From positions 15,510,326-15,574,325 of the forward strand of contig CM072156.1 of the NCBI GenBank assembly GCA_036850595.1: 64,000 nt of DNA, in the 5' to 3' direction. Within the stretch, counting starts at the first letter, position 1. Each line of letters begins with the position of its first letter. Positions 13,629-25,948 of this stretch are shown here, piece after piece. Origin of the DNA: Rhyacichthys aspro. Lineage: Eukaryota; Chordata; Actinopteri; Gobiiformes; Rhyacichthyidae. A program made the position numbers and the translations under genes. The notes beneath the pieces are model-generated. The model was not told the DNA's origin, did no database searches, and was given only the letters and a program-made list of their open reading frames with translations.

Positions 13629-16600
13629 CTGCCATAAGAAAAAAAGTCAGTCACAAATAAATACATTTAAAATCATATTCTGTAATGTTTCTTTAGCAAC
13701 AATTAGAACAACCCTGCAGTGCAAGTGTGTTGTAATGTCTAAAGACCAAAATGAAGTAAAAAATAAAAGTTACATGTTGTGCTCCAGCTGCCCACGGACT
13801 TCAGCAAATCTTTAGAAAGGGTTTGGAGAAAGAATCGTATTAATTCAGGAGGAACTGTGAGATTCCATTATTCAAGGGAAGTCTGCTTTACCATTTCATG
13901 GCCTTGTATTACAGAAAACAGCACTGAATGCACTTTGTGTGCAGTTGAAGTTAACAAACCATACAAGATTGAAATCCTCATCAATCAAGCTATCATGAAT
14001 TACACCCTGTGACTCACCCCTACGGATCGATAAATCCACAGCAAGCAGGAAAAAAAAATCACAGCTTCACAAGAGCTGCATAGCATGATATATGCTTTGA
14101 AGGTAAAATGAGCTCTAGGATTGCATTATAAAACAAATGGTCTTATAATGATAATGCAAAGTAGTTGGCAATAGCATTAAAACTGGAATTACGTGAGGAC
14201 ACACCATGCATAAGAGTTTGTTGTAGAGGTAAGACACACTCATGAACAGACATTATCAGGACAGAACAGGTATTAACTTGTAAATACTTTTGTGATTTGT
14301 GTTGTAATGTTTTTATGTTTATGGAAAATGAAATTATTTGATTTGGAAGAAATTTAAAAATAAAAAATCTTAAATTGAAGACTAAACAAGATCATATTCT
14401 GAGGGGAGCATTGTGTGAATTGTGGCTTTCCAGGCCTGATCTCTTTGGATGAGATAAATAAATGCAATAATTTCCATCAAAAGCTATAAAACAAGACTTC
14501 TGACAGGCTGTGGTATTTATGAGCTGAAGCTTGCAACTCAGATTTATTTGCAATGAAAGGGTCGACTTTTCTCCTCCTCATTTACATGAGCATTTGGCCA
14601 TGTTCAATCCAGGCCAATGGTGAATTTTTAAAAGGTTGACATCAATCTTATGGGGACGGTTGCCATATTCAATAGAGACTTTTTACCTTGCAAAGGTTGA
14701 TTTCTTCCGCAGAAAGAGAAAGCTATCTTTCAACACATTCATCAATAATCCATAAACTGACAAAGTAGAAGGATATGAGCTTGATATTCTGAGGTTTCTG
14801 ATTGTTTGTTGACTACTGTTTGTTGTGTACAAATGCAAATAACCTCCAAAGTGCAAACTCAGCAAGTCCCTAGAGAAATGTGTTCATGCAATGTTTTTAC
14901 AGGACAACCTCCAGAGTTCCTTTCCCATCTGTTTCAAACACAAAACTGTCTCCGTCCAAATTGGTAATTTCTAAATACAATTTTAGGTGCAATAGAGAGA
15001 CTAACATATGGTAAATCAATTACACAACTAATTCTTAAAACAAAAACATGGCAAGTGCATTGCTAATCAACAGCAGTGTTGGGCTCATATTATGTTGGCC
15101 ACTGGAGTTTTGACAACAATTAATCCTCATTTCAGGCAAGGAGAGCCATACTGACACATATCCCTAATTTGAATATTCAATTAGTGTATAGGAGTAGGTC
15201 CTCATCAAATTATAGTAAAACTGGGAACATCAAAGATTTACACAATTACACAGCAGATAAAGAGTCTAATGTTCCCCTGAAATGTGCCAAACTTTAAATT
15301 ATATTAGTGTGGCAGAACAAACCATGACAGAGAGGATTACTTGACAACATGAATTTCACTTCAACATTTTTTGGATGGGTTCTTTATGTGGTTCCTTGTG
15401 GTATAAAGAAAGGCACCGCAGCCGAGAGAAGCAGAGGAGACAGTGGAGGAGACAGTGGGGGCAGACGAGAGGCACTTGCTGCAGAGGTAAGATGAGGATG
15501 AGAGTAATATTACTGCGATACAGAGAGCTGGAAGCTCTTGTTTTGACATACATCCAGCCTATCCTGTGACAACATCTCCACACTTTCTCTATGTGAAGAC
15601 GGTGCTGCTTTGTGGAAGCTGCTTCCTCACCCATCATTATCCTTCTTTAAGCTCCATGTCAGGTGAAGAAGAAAGGATCTCTCTGGATTTTGTGGCAAAT
15701 CACAGAACATTCTTTGTCCATTGGCCATCACATCTTAGATGATCACTCGATCATTCCTGACATCATTCTGGGGATGTTCATGATCTGAGTACTTTTTTAC
15801 AACTTTTCTGAACACAACAAAGTAATGAGTGAGATTGTGTTGGAAATGATTGTTCTCCCAAACTTCAGATGGGAGATCAGTCAGGCAGCACACTGACAGT
15901 CACCATGTCTTTTTCTCTCAAGAGTCATGTGCACTGGGAAGTCTTGGTTAACCAGCAAGCAATGAAAGCTGATACAATACTCCTGCAGAGTTGCACCAAT
16001 ATGTGGAGTGTCAGAGGCACATGACAGTGCAATTCAAGACGTATTGATATGCATGTCAATTCTGACACTGATGACTCTCTAGGCTTCATGTGTTAACGCA
16101 AAAGTCTGTTAGACTCTGAAAAAAGGATCCTTGGCCTTGACATTTTTATCGCTGTATAGTTTGATTTAAAAAGTGGCTGTGTGTACAATAGCCTATTATT
16201 CTAAGAGAAATGTCAAAAACCTTGATTCTGAGTCAAGCTAAAGTAATTGCAATATTAGGACAAGGCTAATTTATGCTAGCAGTCACTGTAGAGGTCAGAT
16301 ATCAGCCTCAGCAATGACAGTTTTATCAGGAGAACAAATGGCAGTGTTGGCCAGGAGAAGAAAGGAGGGGGATACTTTACTGGACACATTAAAAGGCTGA
16401 CCGGATGGTCTGGCTTTTTCACATTATAAAGTCAGGCAGTGGAGATAGGGTCTGTCTTGACAGAGAACAAGCTAAAGTGGTTGACATCAAGCTGCAGCTA
16501 TGAATCAAAACAGAACACTGTCGCCAGCTGAATGCTTGAGACAAAGTGGATAAAGATGCATAAAATGCACACAGTTCAAAGAGGCTCAAAAAGTGTAGGC

Positions 16601-18053
16601 AAGTGTTAGTAACACTACACACAGTTAAGTATAAGGAAATAGGTAATGATACTTTATTTATGTCATGGATACTTTATAAAGTATGAAAATGCTGTTATAT
16701 TACATTACACATTAGGTGTTAATCATAAATACAAATGTCATATCTGATTATAGAGTGTTGAGTATTGATTAAAAATGCAATTACTAATTCTAACTAATTA
16801 GTTACCGTGCATTTATTTAATAGTGTCACTAAAGTGTTCTTGAATGACTAGATATCTGACCTAAACTGAGCAGAAAAGAGTCAACAAAAGTAAATATTTG
16901 AATGCAGCACCTTAGCCACGACACAATATCTGTTTGCATCTCATAATGATACAACTGCGCTGACTATAGCTTTGTACTGCTTAAAAAACTGATTTGTGGT
17001 TTACTTTCTGTACACAACTCTAACAAGCCCTAGCTGCCTGAGGCAATGTAACATTTGAGAGGGATCACTGCAGCTTTCAAAATTATAAGGGTCATTAAAA
17101 ATTCACACATTATTGACTGTATTTAAAACATCTTTTCCACTGACTGTAAAGAGCACTTAAATTTAAGAGGTGCTATTCTCCAAAGGCCATAAAGTTGTTA
17201 TAGATAGCCAGTAGCAGGCATGGAGGGGAGCGTTGGCTCTTGCTGAATATGAATAAAGTATAGGAAGGTGATAATGCTCAGACACTGCAGCAGGGTATTT
17301 AGTTTCATGATATAATGAATCACATAGGATGTATTATAATAAATAATTAAAAAATGAAACAATGTATAGGTGAAGTGCCACTGTCTACACAGCACTCAGT
17401 CTCATCCTTATGTGTCAGTACTTAATAGATAGAAATACTCCAAAAAGAAGGCTCTCCGATTGTGGGATGAATTTTAATGTTAAGACAAAAACAGCAGCCT
17501 GTGATCTCAGCAGGCATGGGGGTGGGGGATGTGGGGGTGGGTGAGTTGCTGGAAGGTGCAATTTATTCTAACCTCTGAGCCTGGCCGACTTGAAAGTGGG
17601 CTTCAAAAGAACTAAGGATTACTGGTAAGAGTTGGGAAGCATCTCAGCATCGCAACTACGTATCAAAGAATACTGACCAGTGACTTCTCTGCTTAGTTGA
17701 ACATCATTGAGCATCAGTTTTGAATCCACAGCTGCATATTTGTTTTCTGATCTAAAATTTACAACGCTGGCATCCACAGATTGGGCCTGTGGTGTCTTTT
17801 AACTGCTGTTTAAATATCCGGGTGCAGGATGGCAAGGCACGGCACTTGAAGCTGGCGAAGCATTCAGCGGCCCGTGCCAAGCTTTCCTCTACACGGTGAA
17901 GGAGTCTCAGTTGTTTATTTACAATTTGCTCTGGAAATCCCCAGTTCTTCGTCACTATAAATAATTGAGCTGTTTGATCTGGACATAGTACAAAGGGCTG
18001 GTGCTAAGGCGGAGGAAGGCTGAGCAGAATGAGCCAAGGGGGGACACACTCAC
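13629..18053 (-). other. mvb12b intron region (4.4 kb), probably hiding one linker exon
   Basis: The flanking exons need an extra exon here: the tentative exon at 18054-18186 ends in phase 0, whereas the exon at 13570 needs phase 2 upstream. The family's Ser/Pro-rich linker is also missing. A Ser/Thr-rich minus-strand stretch near 15410-15490 is a weak candidate but lacks a convincing donor. A possible MITE lies at 16642-16839. No other feature was recognised. Confidence 0.5.
16642..16839. mobile_element. possible degenerate MITE
   Basis: About 200 bp of AT-rich sequence. It begins GGTAATGATACTTTATTT and ends ACTAAAGTGTTC, which resembles a worn GGTAACACTTTA / TAAAGTGTTACC terminal inverted repeat, a common end in fish non-autonomous DNA transposons. 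The ends match only partly and no clear target duplication is visible. It could be chance. Confidence 0.28.
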
Positions 18054-18186
18054 TCCGGCACGGCGGATGATCTCCGAGCTCTCCTCCCTTCCTCTGCAGC
18101 TGTCGCTCCCTCTCCGGGCTACATCTCCTCCTCTTTGTCTACATAGTACAACACTCCTGTCACCACAGTCAGAGAGCGACCTGCCT
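18054..18186 (-). CDS. mvb12b: tentative mvb12b exon: last MABP strand and basic linker
   Basis: A 133-bp open segment between a CAG acceptor (18187-18189) and a strong GTGAGT donor (18048-18053). It takes one base to complete the codon left by the 19.5-kb exon and is then open for 44 codons. The early residues RSLSDCGDRSVVLCRQRG fit the last beta-strand of the MABP fold (compare the G-D-M-G-G-F-A-I-W-C-K-K pattern in MVB12A). The rest is basic and Ser-rich like a linker. Similarity is weak, the acceptor pyrimidine tract is mediocre, and an alternative acceptor is possible. Confidence 0.42.
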
Positions 18187-19474
18187 CTGCCTCCCGGGAC
18201 ACAGCACAAATAGCAGGAGTTTAGCCCTCATTGAACTCATGTTCTTGTTCAGGGGATCCTGTCTAGTTAGCCTGTCTCTCTGGTTCACCCTCTCTACCTT
18301 GTTGTCCAGCCACAACCTTTACAGCAGATTGCCCAGGAGTGATCAATTGCTTGTGTCTTCATTGTCGTACATATGGTACAGCAAGCAGCTCAAGAGTACA
18401 CTGAGCGTGAAATAACAAAAGGAGAGGGCAAGAAAAGTTAAACTTCAGGAGGACCTGCTAAATAGTGCAAAACCAACAACATACAGCAGTCTCAAGGCAT
18501 TAAGTTTATAGCAATGTTGGGGGCAGTTTTGGGATAGGTTAACATACTTTTGCCACTGAATGCATCAAATCACTCCCAGTCATTGCTAAAATAAACTTTT
18601 TTGCAGTTTGAGATTTGGGCAACACTCCACTGGAACTGGGATGGTCAAGATAGGAATGATGTGGTTAAGTTTAGGAAATTAAACATTTAGCAAAAGTGTA
18701 TTAATTTAAACATGACAGATATGAATTAATGTAAGTGACATGCACAATTGTGCCCAGTCTCAATGTCAACAAACATACAAGAGATGACCACCATATGACC
18801 AAAAAAATTAAGAATTAATCTCCAAAATTAATAGATAAAGTAGTAAATAATGAAGTTAACTCAGAATCTTGTCCAAATAAAAAAAATGTAATTTTTAAAG
18901 AGCCAACTCAACATATCATAATAATGCAAGGAATTCTCTTAAACACTGGAAAAAAGAAAAAAAAGTTACTCTGAAATAGAGACTATTTTTAAGAAGATCT
19001 GTGACCAAGCATACTTGTGCACATTGTCCCAGTTAAATATTTGAACCTATCTTCTGGTAACTGCAGAAGGCAGTGCTACTATCTCATTCATTCATACAAC
19101 TTTCGAAGAGAAAACATTAAATATGCATAATATATTTGCATATGAAAGGATGCCCTAAGTGTAACTAGAGGATTCATGCTTTAATGACTATTTAAATAAT
19201 AACATTGGGAATGAATGGTTATAACAATACCTTGCATGGTGGGCCTGGGTCCCACTGTTGGCTGTGTGTGAATGTGGACAAAAGTCTCCTACTCGATACC
19301 ATAGAAACATATTATTCATCTCACTGTGTAAAATGGAAAAAACACACAGTTTACATTAGCAATGCTTTGCGTAGTCTTGTTTTTTACATGTAGGAGATAG
19401 TGACTGATTAGACGGGTATTTATTTATAGAGTTACATGGCTCACCCGACACAGGTGTAGTTAACAAGATGGTAC
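18187..19474 (-). other. mvb12b intron (1.3 kb)
   Basis: AT-rich intron sequence with nothing recognised. The donor at 19469-19474 is the weak GTACCA. Confidence 0.6.
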
Positions 19475-19574
19475 TTTGACTTTGCCACGATCTGGATGTC
19501 ATACACAGCTGTCTCGGCAGCGGCGCGAGGGCTGACTTTCACACAGAGCCTCCTCTTCCTCGTGGCAGTTTCCT
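19475..19574 (-). CDS. mvb12b: mvb12b exon: MABP domain, third part
   Basis: A 100-bp exon: two bases completing a lysine codon, 32 codons, two leftover bases. It encodes ETATRKRRLCVKVSPR and then AAAETAVYDIQIVAKS, matching the family pattern R-K-K-R-L-C-I-K-F-I-P-R followed by T-E-A-A-I-C-D-I-R-I. The basic RKRR cluster lies in a membrane-facing part of MABP in this family. The acceptor is CACCTGACTCATCAG. The donor TCAAA|GTACCA is non-consensus after GTA but is where the family alignment ends. Confidence 0.88.
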
Positions 19575-20590
19575 CTGATGAGTCAGGTGCAAGAGTGTGT
19601 CAGACAGCAGCCGACAGTGAGGTATCCCGTTATTTCTGTCGCTGAGTTTGAGGCTAAAATAATATCTATAGACATTTCATACCTTTAGGGGCGACATATA
19701 TCTATATACAGTCTAGCTAATAATTTGTTCACTTGGCGATTAAGTCATTACCAGTCGTAGAATAAGAGATGAGCTAATATCAGCAGTAGGTGACTTACAG
19801 TGCTCAAAGGGAAACAACTGGGCAGTGGGAAGCAACAAAATCCACATACGTTATTATCATTTTTATCATTTTAGTAGGTAAAATGACACAGGCAAGTGAA
19901 TCCTCCATCAGCTCTAGTGCACAACAGGGATTTAAACTGGATATTCTAGAGAGCAACTCATACATAATGTCACATGTATACATTAAACATGGATTCACAT
20001 AAAGTAATAAAACATTAAATTACAGCATAGCCAAACAAAACATAATCTCTTTTCTTCATTCTGGCAAAAAACATTGCCATGCTTTCTTATATTGCATCTG
20101 GGCCTCCCTCATTTATTTCTCCAGCAACACTAGAAAGTGCAGTGTAAATGCAATGATAATAAAAATAATAAACAAGCTGTCCTTACTCCCCACACCAAAA
20201 TATTATTACATTTCCAAGGCATGGATAGTGTGAGGGGGGATACATAGCACTCAGAAAGCACTAAAGCATTGGGGAATGCATTTCATTAATATTAGATAAC
20301 CCCCATCCACTCGTCCTCTCCCCAAATAAATACATAAATAAATAAGCCGCTCATAAAGAAAAGCACAGCTCCAGCTGAGATAAACAATGACTCATGATTC
20401 TCCTCTCTTGTACCTCCGGGGCAAAATGTTTATTTTATTCCCACAGTCTGCCATAAATTAAGCTAACCTGCACCCATAAAACATTCACTATCTCAAGCAA
20501 AGCTGCCCCTGAGGACCTCCGCATAAGCTGGTCTGAAAGTGAAAACAAGAAGGAGGGGCTGTGGTCTTGTGCTATTGACTGTTTACTTAC
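19575..20590 (-). other. mvb12b intron (1.0 kb)
   Basis: Intron with a good GTAAGT donor (20585-20590) and a CATCAG acceptor. Nothing else was recognised. Confidence 0.75.
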
Positions 20591-20681
20591 TACTGTCCAT
20601 TGTTTCTTGTAAAAGCGTGAAACCCTCTGGCAAAGCGTCCTTAATGTCAATCACCTTCACATCCACAACAACGTCTGGCCC
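20591..20681 (-). CDS. mvb12b: mvb12b exon: MABP domain, second part
   Basis: A 91-bp exon starting in phase 0 and leaving one base. It encodes GPDVVVDVKVIDIKDALPEG followed by FTLLQETMDS. The D-x-K-x-I-D-I-K-D-x-L-P-x-G-F motif is diagnostic of MVB12 MABP domains. The acceptor is TTGTCTTGAAG and the donor is GTAAGT. The insertion found before this strand in human MVB12B is absent, so the preceding FTRNP runs straight into GPDVVV. Confidence 0.92.
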
Positions 20682-22206
20682 CTTCAAGACAAAAGTCAAA
20701 ATTTGAAAGGATTTTTTAAGACGATAGAGAGCAAGAAATACAAAGGTTACTTATTTTCTCAATGTGAGGATAATAGAGTCTATGATTTACTGAAAGCGCG
20801 AGAAGTCTCTAAAAAGAAGGGATGACAAAATAGCAGAAGTAATTACACTCTAATAGCTTTTTTCAGCGAAAGAATGCATCTGTAAACTTGAAATCATTCT
20901 CAACCTTTTGCCGAGAAGCTGTGGGGTGATAGGAGACAGAGGCAGTCTGATCAACAGAATGGGACTGGTTAAAAACAATCAGCCAGTGTGTAGTTGACAT
21001 TTTCAAGCATGACTCTTCCCTGCCTCCCATTACATTTTCATTTTTTGCCATAATAAATTGCAATAATACACAACGGCAGCAGAGAGTGGGACGAGCCAGG
21101 CGTGACTTGATCGTCCGAAAGGCTGGATTCCACAGCGACTGTTGCCCGACAGTCATTACCATTAGAGACATTTTTTATTCATAGTTTTTATACTGACTTA
21201 AGGAGGAATATGGATGAATGTTATTACTATGCATGGAACCTTTTTTAGCATTTTCCCCTTTTACCAGTGAGATTTTTTTCCATCACAGCCTGACAAAAAG
21301 GGCTATCTAGCACCATCCTAGAGTATGATAAATCACAAACTATTTACTTCCCCTCACATAATTCAGGGGCTAATTTTACAGAATCTGTTTTTGTCATAGA
21401 CAATTACAGTGGGAGCTCCATTGACTGGCAGACAAAATAGCCTTTGTTGATGGCTCTGTCATGTTTTATTTGTGTCAAATTCTTTAAAACAATGTGGACA
21501 TGCATTTTAAGATCATATACAGGAGCGAGGGGAAGGCTATTTGTATGCTATATACTGAACTGAGCACCAACAAAAACAGGTGCTGCCTCTGCATGGATTT
21601 TTAAGTATATGTTATATGAAAGTATTTTTTAAGGAATAAAATGTAAATAATTACAACAATACCTGATGTCTTAACATGCTATAAAATGCCACTGTGTAAA
21701 TTTGCTTCCAGCAGTGTATGAGTCAGAAATGGCCCAATTGCAAGTTCATTTGAATCTTTGACTGTTTCGCATCATATTCAGTGTCCAGTGAGCTGTAATT
21801 TGTTTTAAAAGACTTTTTGTATTCACAATTATATGCACAGTAACTGGTTGGTACTGCTCTTCAGGGATGCTGTTGATTGAATAAATTGAATAGTTAAAAT
21901 CCAGCTCATTGATATTTCATGAATAAACATAAATAATATTCTCAAGAGGACCTACAACATGAAAAATATCTCACAGAGGTATATTATTCATCTAAAATAT
22001 GCATGTGAATCTATTATATCTGAAAGTTAAAAACTGGCAACGCTGGCTATTTAAATGGGACTCTCACTGATCAAAGTGCAAAGTCCACAAGGATAGTGTG
22101 GCAATGGAGAACTCTGCTAATAACCTCTGGCGAACAAAGAGAAGCCATAGATGAGGTGCCTGTGCTGAATGCATGCAGAAAGGCAGAAGTTTACGTTCAC
22201 ACTTAC
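20682..22206 (-). other. mvb12b intron (1.5 kb)
   Basis: Intron with a GTAAGT donor (22201-22206). No internal feature was recognised. Confidence 0.75.
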
Positions 22207-22302
22207 AGGATTTCTGGTGAAACAGAGGTAGCGAGTGACCTTGGATTTGAATAAGCCGTCCTTCCACAGGTCGGCGTCAGAGCCATCTGTTGTTTGTGCA
22301 AC
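22207..22302 (-). CDS. mvb12b: mvb12b exon: MABP domain, core
   Basis: A 96-bp exon, phase 0 at both ends, 32 codons. It encodes VAQTTDGSDADLWKDG and then LFKSKVTRYLCFTRNP. The D-A-D-L-W-K-D-G-L-F-K-S-K-V-T-R-Y-L-C-F-T-R run is nearly invariant in vertebrate MVB12B and differs from MVB12A here, so this exon decides the paralogue call. The acceptor is TTTTTTCACGTAG and the donor is GTAAGT. Confidence 0.95.
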
Positions 22303-25300
22303 CTACGTGAAAAAACAAGGAGAGGAAAAAACATGCAGGAGGTGGGATAAAGTTAATGTATGTATGCCATGAGCGTGTTGCTTTTGCCTCTTCCCTTGCA
22401 TACTAGCCTTAATTAACGCTTGCCTACACTTGCGCTCCATCTCATTAGTGCTCTGCGTGGGTAAAGGAGTCTTAGCCTCCAAAAAGGTGGCTAAAAATAT
22501 CATCCCTTGAGACCAGGCTGATTAAAGATGCCCTGACAAGACTCTGCTCTAATAAGGAAACCAAACTTCAATGTGTTTTGTGAGAAAGCAGGAATTATAT
22601 TCAAAGAAAATGTGTTTTTCTGTTATACTATAGCATCCTTCCAGCAAGATATGCACAAATTGTGAGCATTTACAGGCTTAAAATTTATTTCAATGTCCCC
22701 AAGTCACACCAAAGAATTACTGTCGATTTATATGTCAGCCAAAAAAGTCTAAACCCATTCAAAGGCGTGAGCACATTGTCCTTGTACAAAAAGCTCATTG
22801 GTGTTCACTCAGTAATTGATTAGATCATATTGACAGCATTTGGGCACCACAAATCAAGCCCAAGGTCCTACACTTCATTGCTATGTAAATGTAGGTCTAC
22901 AGGGTAGAATGATAGAGCAAAACATAACCTACAGACTATCTCAGGGAGACTCTTTCCTCATGCGAGTCAATATGCTCGGCTGAAACGTCATGTCCCATTG
23001 GTTATCATGTGAGAATCACCTAAATAACTGCCAGAGTTATTTTCTAAAAGGATCCTTTACAAAGAAGAGTCAATCTAATGAGGTTCATTCAAATGAAGAA
23101 GTCATAGATCTCTGCACCCACCCACACACATTACCCCCTTGACAATAATGATGAATGACCCGGGTGACTGGGTGGGGGAACATGGCACGGGGAGATTCAT
23201 GCAAAACCAAGACTGACTAGATGGGACGAGCGCAAAGAGTAGTGAGCAAAGGAGATAGATAGTGGGCTGAGAAAAGGAAGGTACGAGATGAGCAGAGAGA
23301 GGGATTGCAGGGCGTCTCCAACAGCACTTCTATGAAAGGTCCCAGAAGGAGCCTATACATCACCAGCCTCCTTCTTCCTTACAAGACAAGCCGTCTTGGC
23401 CACTTTTTCCAGGTCAGTAGCCAGCGCATCCTGTCAGCGTAAACAAAGGGCTCGCTTTGTGAAACCCAAAGTCAAGTTGAGGAGTAACGAGGGCACCGTC
23501 CTCTGAGGAGGCACCTCAGGCATCATCCTGCCACAGCCGCCGGCAGCAAGGATGCGACGCTGCCTGAATGTGAAACGGCAAATGCTGAGCCACAACATGA
23601 AGTGTGCACACTTTCTATTTTCTATTTCTGTGGCTGTATAACTGAGCTTTTACCTTAAAGAAAATCCTCATATATAATAGGAGACATCTTGCTAGCTCTG
23701 ACATTGAAATATGATTCGACAATTTGATTTAAAACACAGTGACAGGTTTAACTGCCACTTCCTAAAATGATGCTTTAACAGTGATCTGAAAGATCGCTGA
23801 TGACATCAGTCCTCAAGAGATGCTGAGATCTTATGAAGACTCTCCAGAGACAGACATCACAAGCTGAGCTGTAAATAAAAGGATATAAAAGCATAATCAT
23901 CAGTCTCAGGGGAAACTGGCTCTAACCTGACAGAGGTTGGGCTTTTAAAGAAAATAAAAATCAGAATATGTTTAGAACTCAGTCTAGACTAAAAAGTAGT
24001 CTAGACTAGAAATATGGACAAATTATGAATTTATTAATTTAAGTGAAACTAATAAAAATACAAACGTTTTTTATTGTGTGTTTTGCAATAAATGCCAGAT
24101 ACCTATGGACAAAAAGTTACATGTTTCTAAAACTAACTGATGGACTTTCTATGTTAAAAATAAATAAATAAATATTGTGATGTAATAGCCATCGCAAAAA
24201 TTATTTATCATTGAGGAACTGGATCATTGCAAAATAAACAATTCCAACTTTTAACACTTTGTGGTATTTTTTGTTCCTTTCCAAAGCTGGATAATATTTA
24301 ATGAACACAACAGTTGTTGGTAAAGTTTGGATAATTTCATCTTGTCTATTGTGCTTTCATCTTCCTCCCACATGAACAAGCATCCAAGGATTTATAAACC
24401 AACATCCAACCAGAAGCTCCCATAGTGTTACTTATCATCAAAATAATGAGTCTATAAAAGTAGCCTGTCAAATACTTAGGTGAACTTGAAATCCATGGAT
24501 CCCCTTTGCAGCACTTGCGCAGAGTGTGAGTGGGTGTGAACATAGTTTTTTTGATGTTTGGTGGCTGCTGGTACTTCAGCGGAGCTCCTGATCCCAGTGG
24601 AGCAGTGTTTGATCTGGGCCTATGCTCTCTTGTGCTGGAACAACCTGCTCAAGTTCAGAGATGTGAGTGCTCCATATCAGAGAGCAAAAGAGTTAATCAG
24701 CTCTTTGATCTGCCATATAAAAAGTATGGCAAGTATGGTAAGAACTCGGTATTAAGGAGGAATTCTGAAAGACGGCTTGTATGAAAAAAAAAAAAAAAAA
24801 TCAATACAGCGGAATATTTTCTCTTCTCTCCCTTAAGCGCTGATAGTTTTGTTTGTATTTGAAATCTACACATGAAAGACCACATAGTGATGTTCAAAAG
24901 ATGTTACTCGAGGTGGGACAAATGCATTTGAAATAGAGCTTAAGAGTCTGAAAAGCCTTGACTTTATATCTGAGGCGGATTAGCATTTTATTTTTTATTC
25001 ACAGCTACACTTTTTGCTATTCTCAAGGACCTTTTAAAATAAACAATAGGAGATGAAACATTAGGCTAAGTATAAACACAGCACAATTTAATGTTACATA
25101 ATTCCAATAATTTAATATTATTTGTAATTCTAAAACATTCTTTCTGCAAAAGTAAAAATCCTGACTTATACCCCGGTGTTTCCCTGCCCTACCAACACAG
25201 AACACTCACTGGAAAGCACTGAAAGTTGAAAGCCCAGGCTGCAGAAGCAGTACACTATATGCACATCAACTACAGTGTAGTGTTGCAGTGGAGCAGCAGA

Positions 25301-25842
25301 GAAGGAAGTCTGGTGGTGTTTTTCTCAGTTTGTCACTACTGTGGGGTGTGTACACCATTCTGCTGCCAGTGGCTGTTTGGATTCCAACCCACTTTCTTCT
25401 GCCAAAGATTAGAACAAGCTGGGCACGTAGGGTGGAGCAGGAAGAGGTAAAAACTTTCAGGGTATGGGGCAAGAGAGAGGAAGGCTGGATTAGAGACGAG
25501 GAGGAAGAGAGATCTACCTTTGAGCTTCGTTTATACTAGGTCCAACTCAAACTTTGTGTTACAAAAGAGTTTATGCACACACAACATACTGCTTCCTTAC
25601 AGAGTTGATGTTGTTGGAATGCAGGACATGAACCAAACCAGTTTAAAACCATTGCCTCTGGTGTGTCTTAAAATCCAAACCCTCAAATCATCAAAGAAAA
25701 CCTGATGAATAGGTAATCAATGCTCAACAACTTGCCAAGACCCTCTAAGGCTTTTAACCATCTTTTTGTGCCTCTGAATCAAACAGTGCAAACATAACTT
25801 AAATGGAGTACAAAAAGTCAACATGTAAAAATGCATACTCAC
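22303..25842 (-). other. mvb12b intron (3.5 kb)
   Basis: Intron between the two first MABP exons, with a GTGAGT donor at 25837-25842. It holds an A17 run at 24784-24800. Overlapping open frames near 24530-24790 and 25226-25540 resemble no family I know and are probably chance. Confidence 0.65.
24784..24800. repeat. A17 homopolymer tract
   Basis: Seventeen consecutive A. No retroposed body was recognised upstream, so it is noted only as a tract. Confidence 0.7.
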
Positions 25843-25948
25843 AACATAATAGCCATCAGGGGCCTTGTTGGGTGATGCGACCATTCCAACTGCCGAGATG
25901 GGCTCTGTAGGAAGCTGGCTGTTCACTTCAGTCATATCAAAGATCTTT
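25843..25948 (-). CDS. mvb12b: mvb12b exon: start codon and first MABP strand
   Basis: A 106-bp exon with a TGTGCTGTATTTCAG acceptor and a GTGAGT donor. The chosen start is ATG at 25933-25935. It opens MTEVNSQLPTEPISAVGMVA, which lines up with M-P-E-V-K...P-I-T-G-V-G in human MVB12B, and leaves 31 codons ending YYV in phase 0. The first 13 bases are then 5' UTR. The frame is open upstream of this ATG to the exon edge, so a longer N-terminus from an alternative first exon cannot be ruled out. P-I-S-A-V-G and N-K-A-P-D-G-Y are typical of the first MABP strands. Confidence 0.9.

Noticed and set aside
15375..15490. Ser/Thr-rich segment considered as the missing mvb12b linker exon
   Set aside because: The plus strand also shows an exon-like GTAAGA donor, and on the minus strand no donor fits the required phase. 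Evidence is too weak to annotate.
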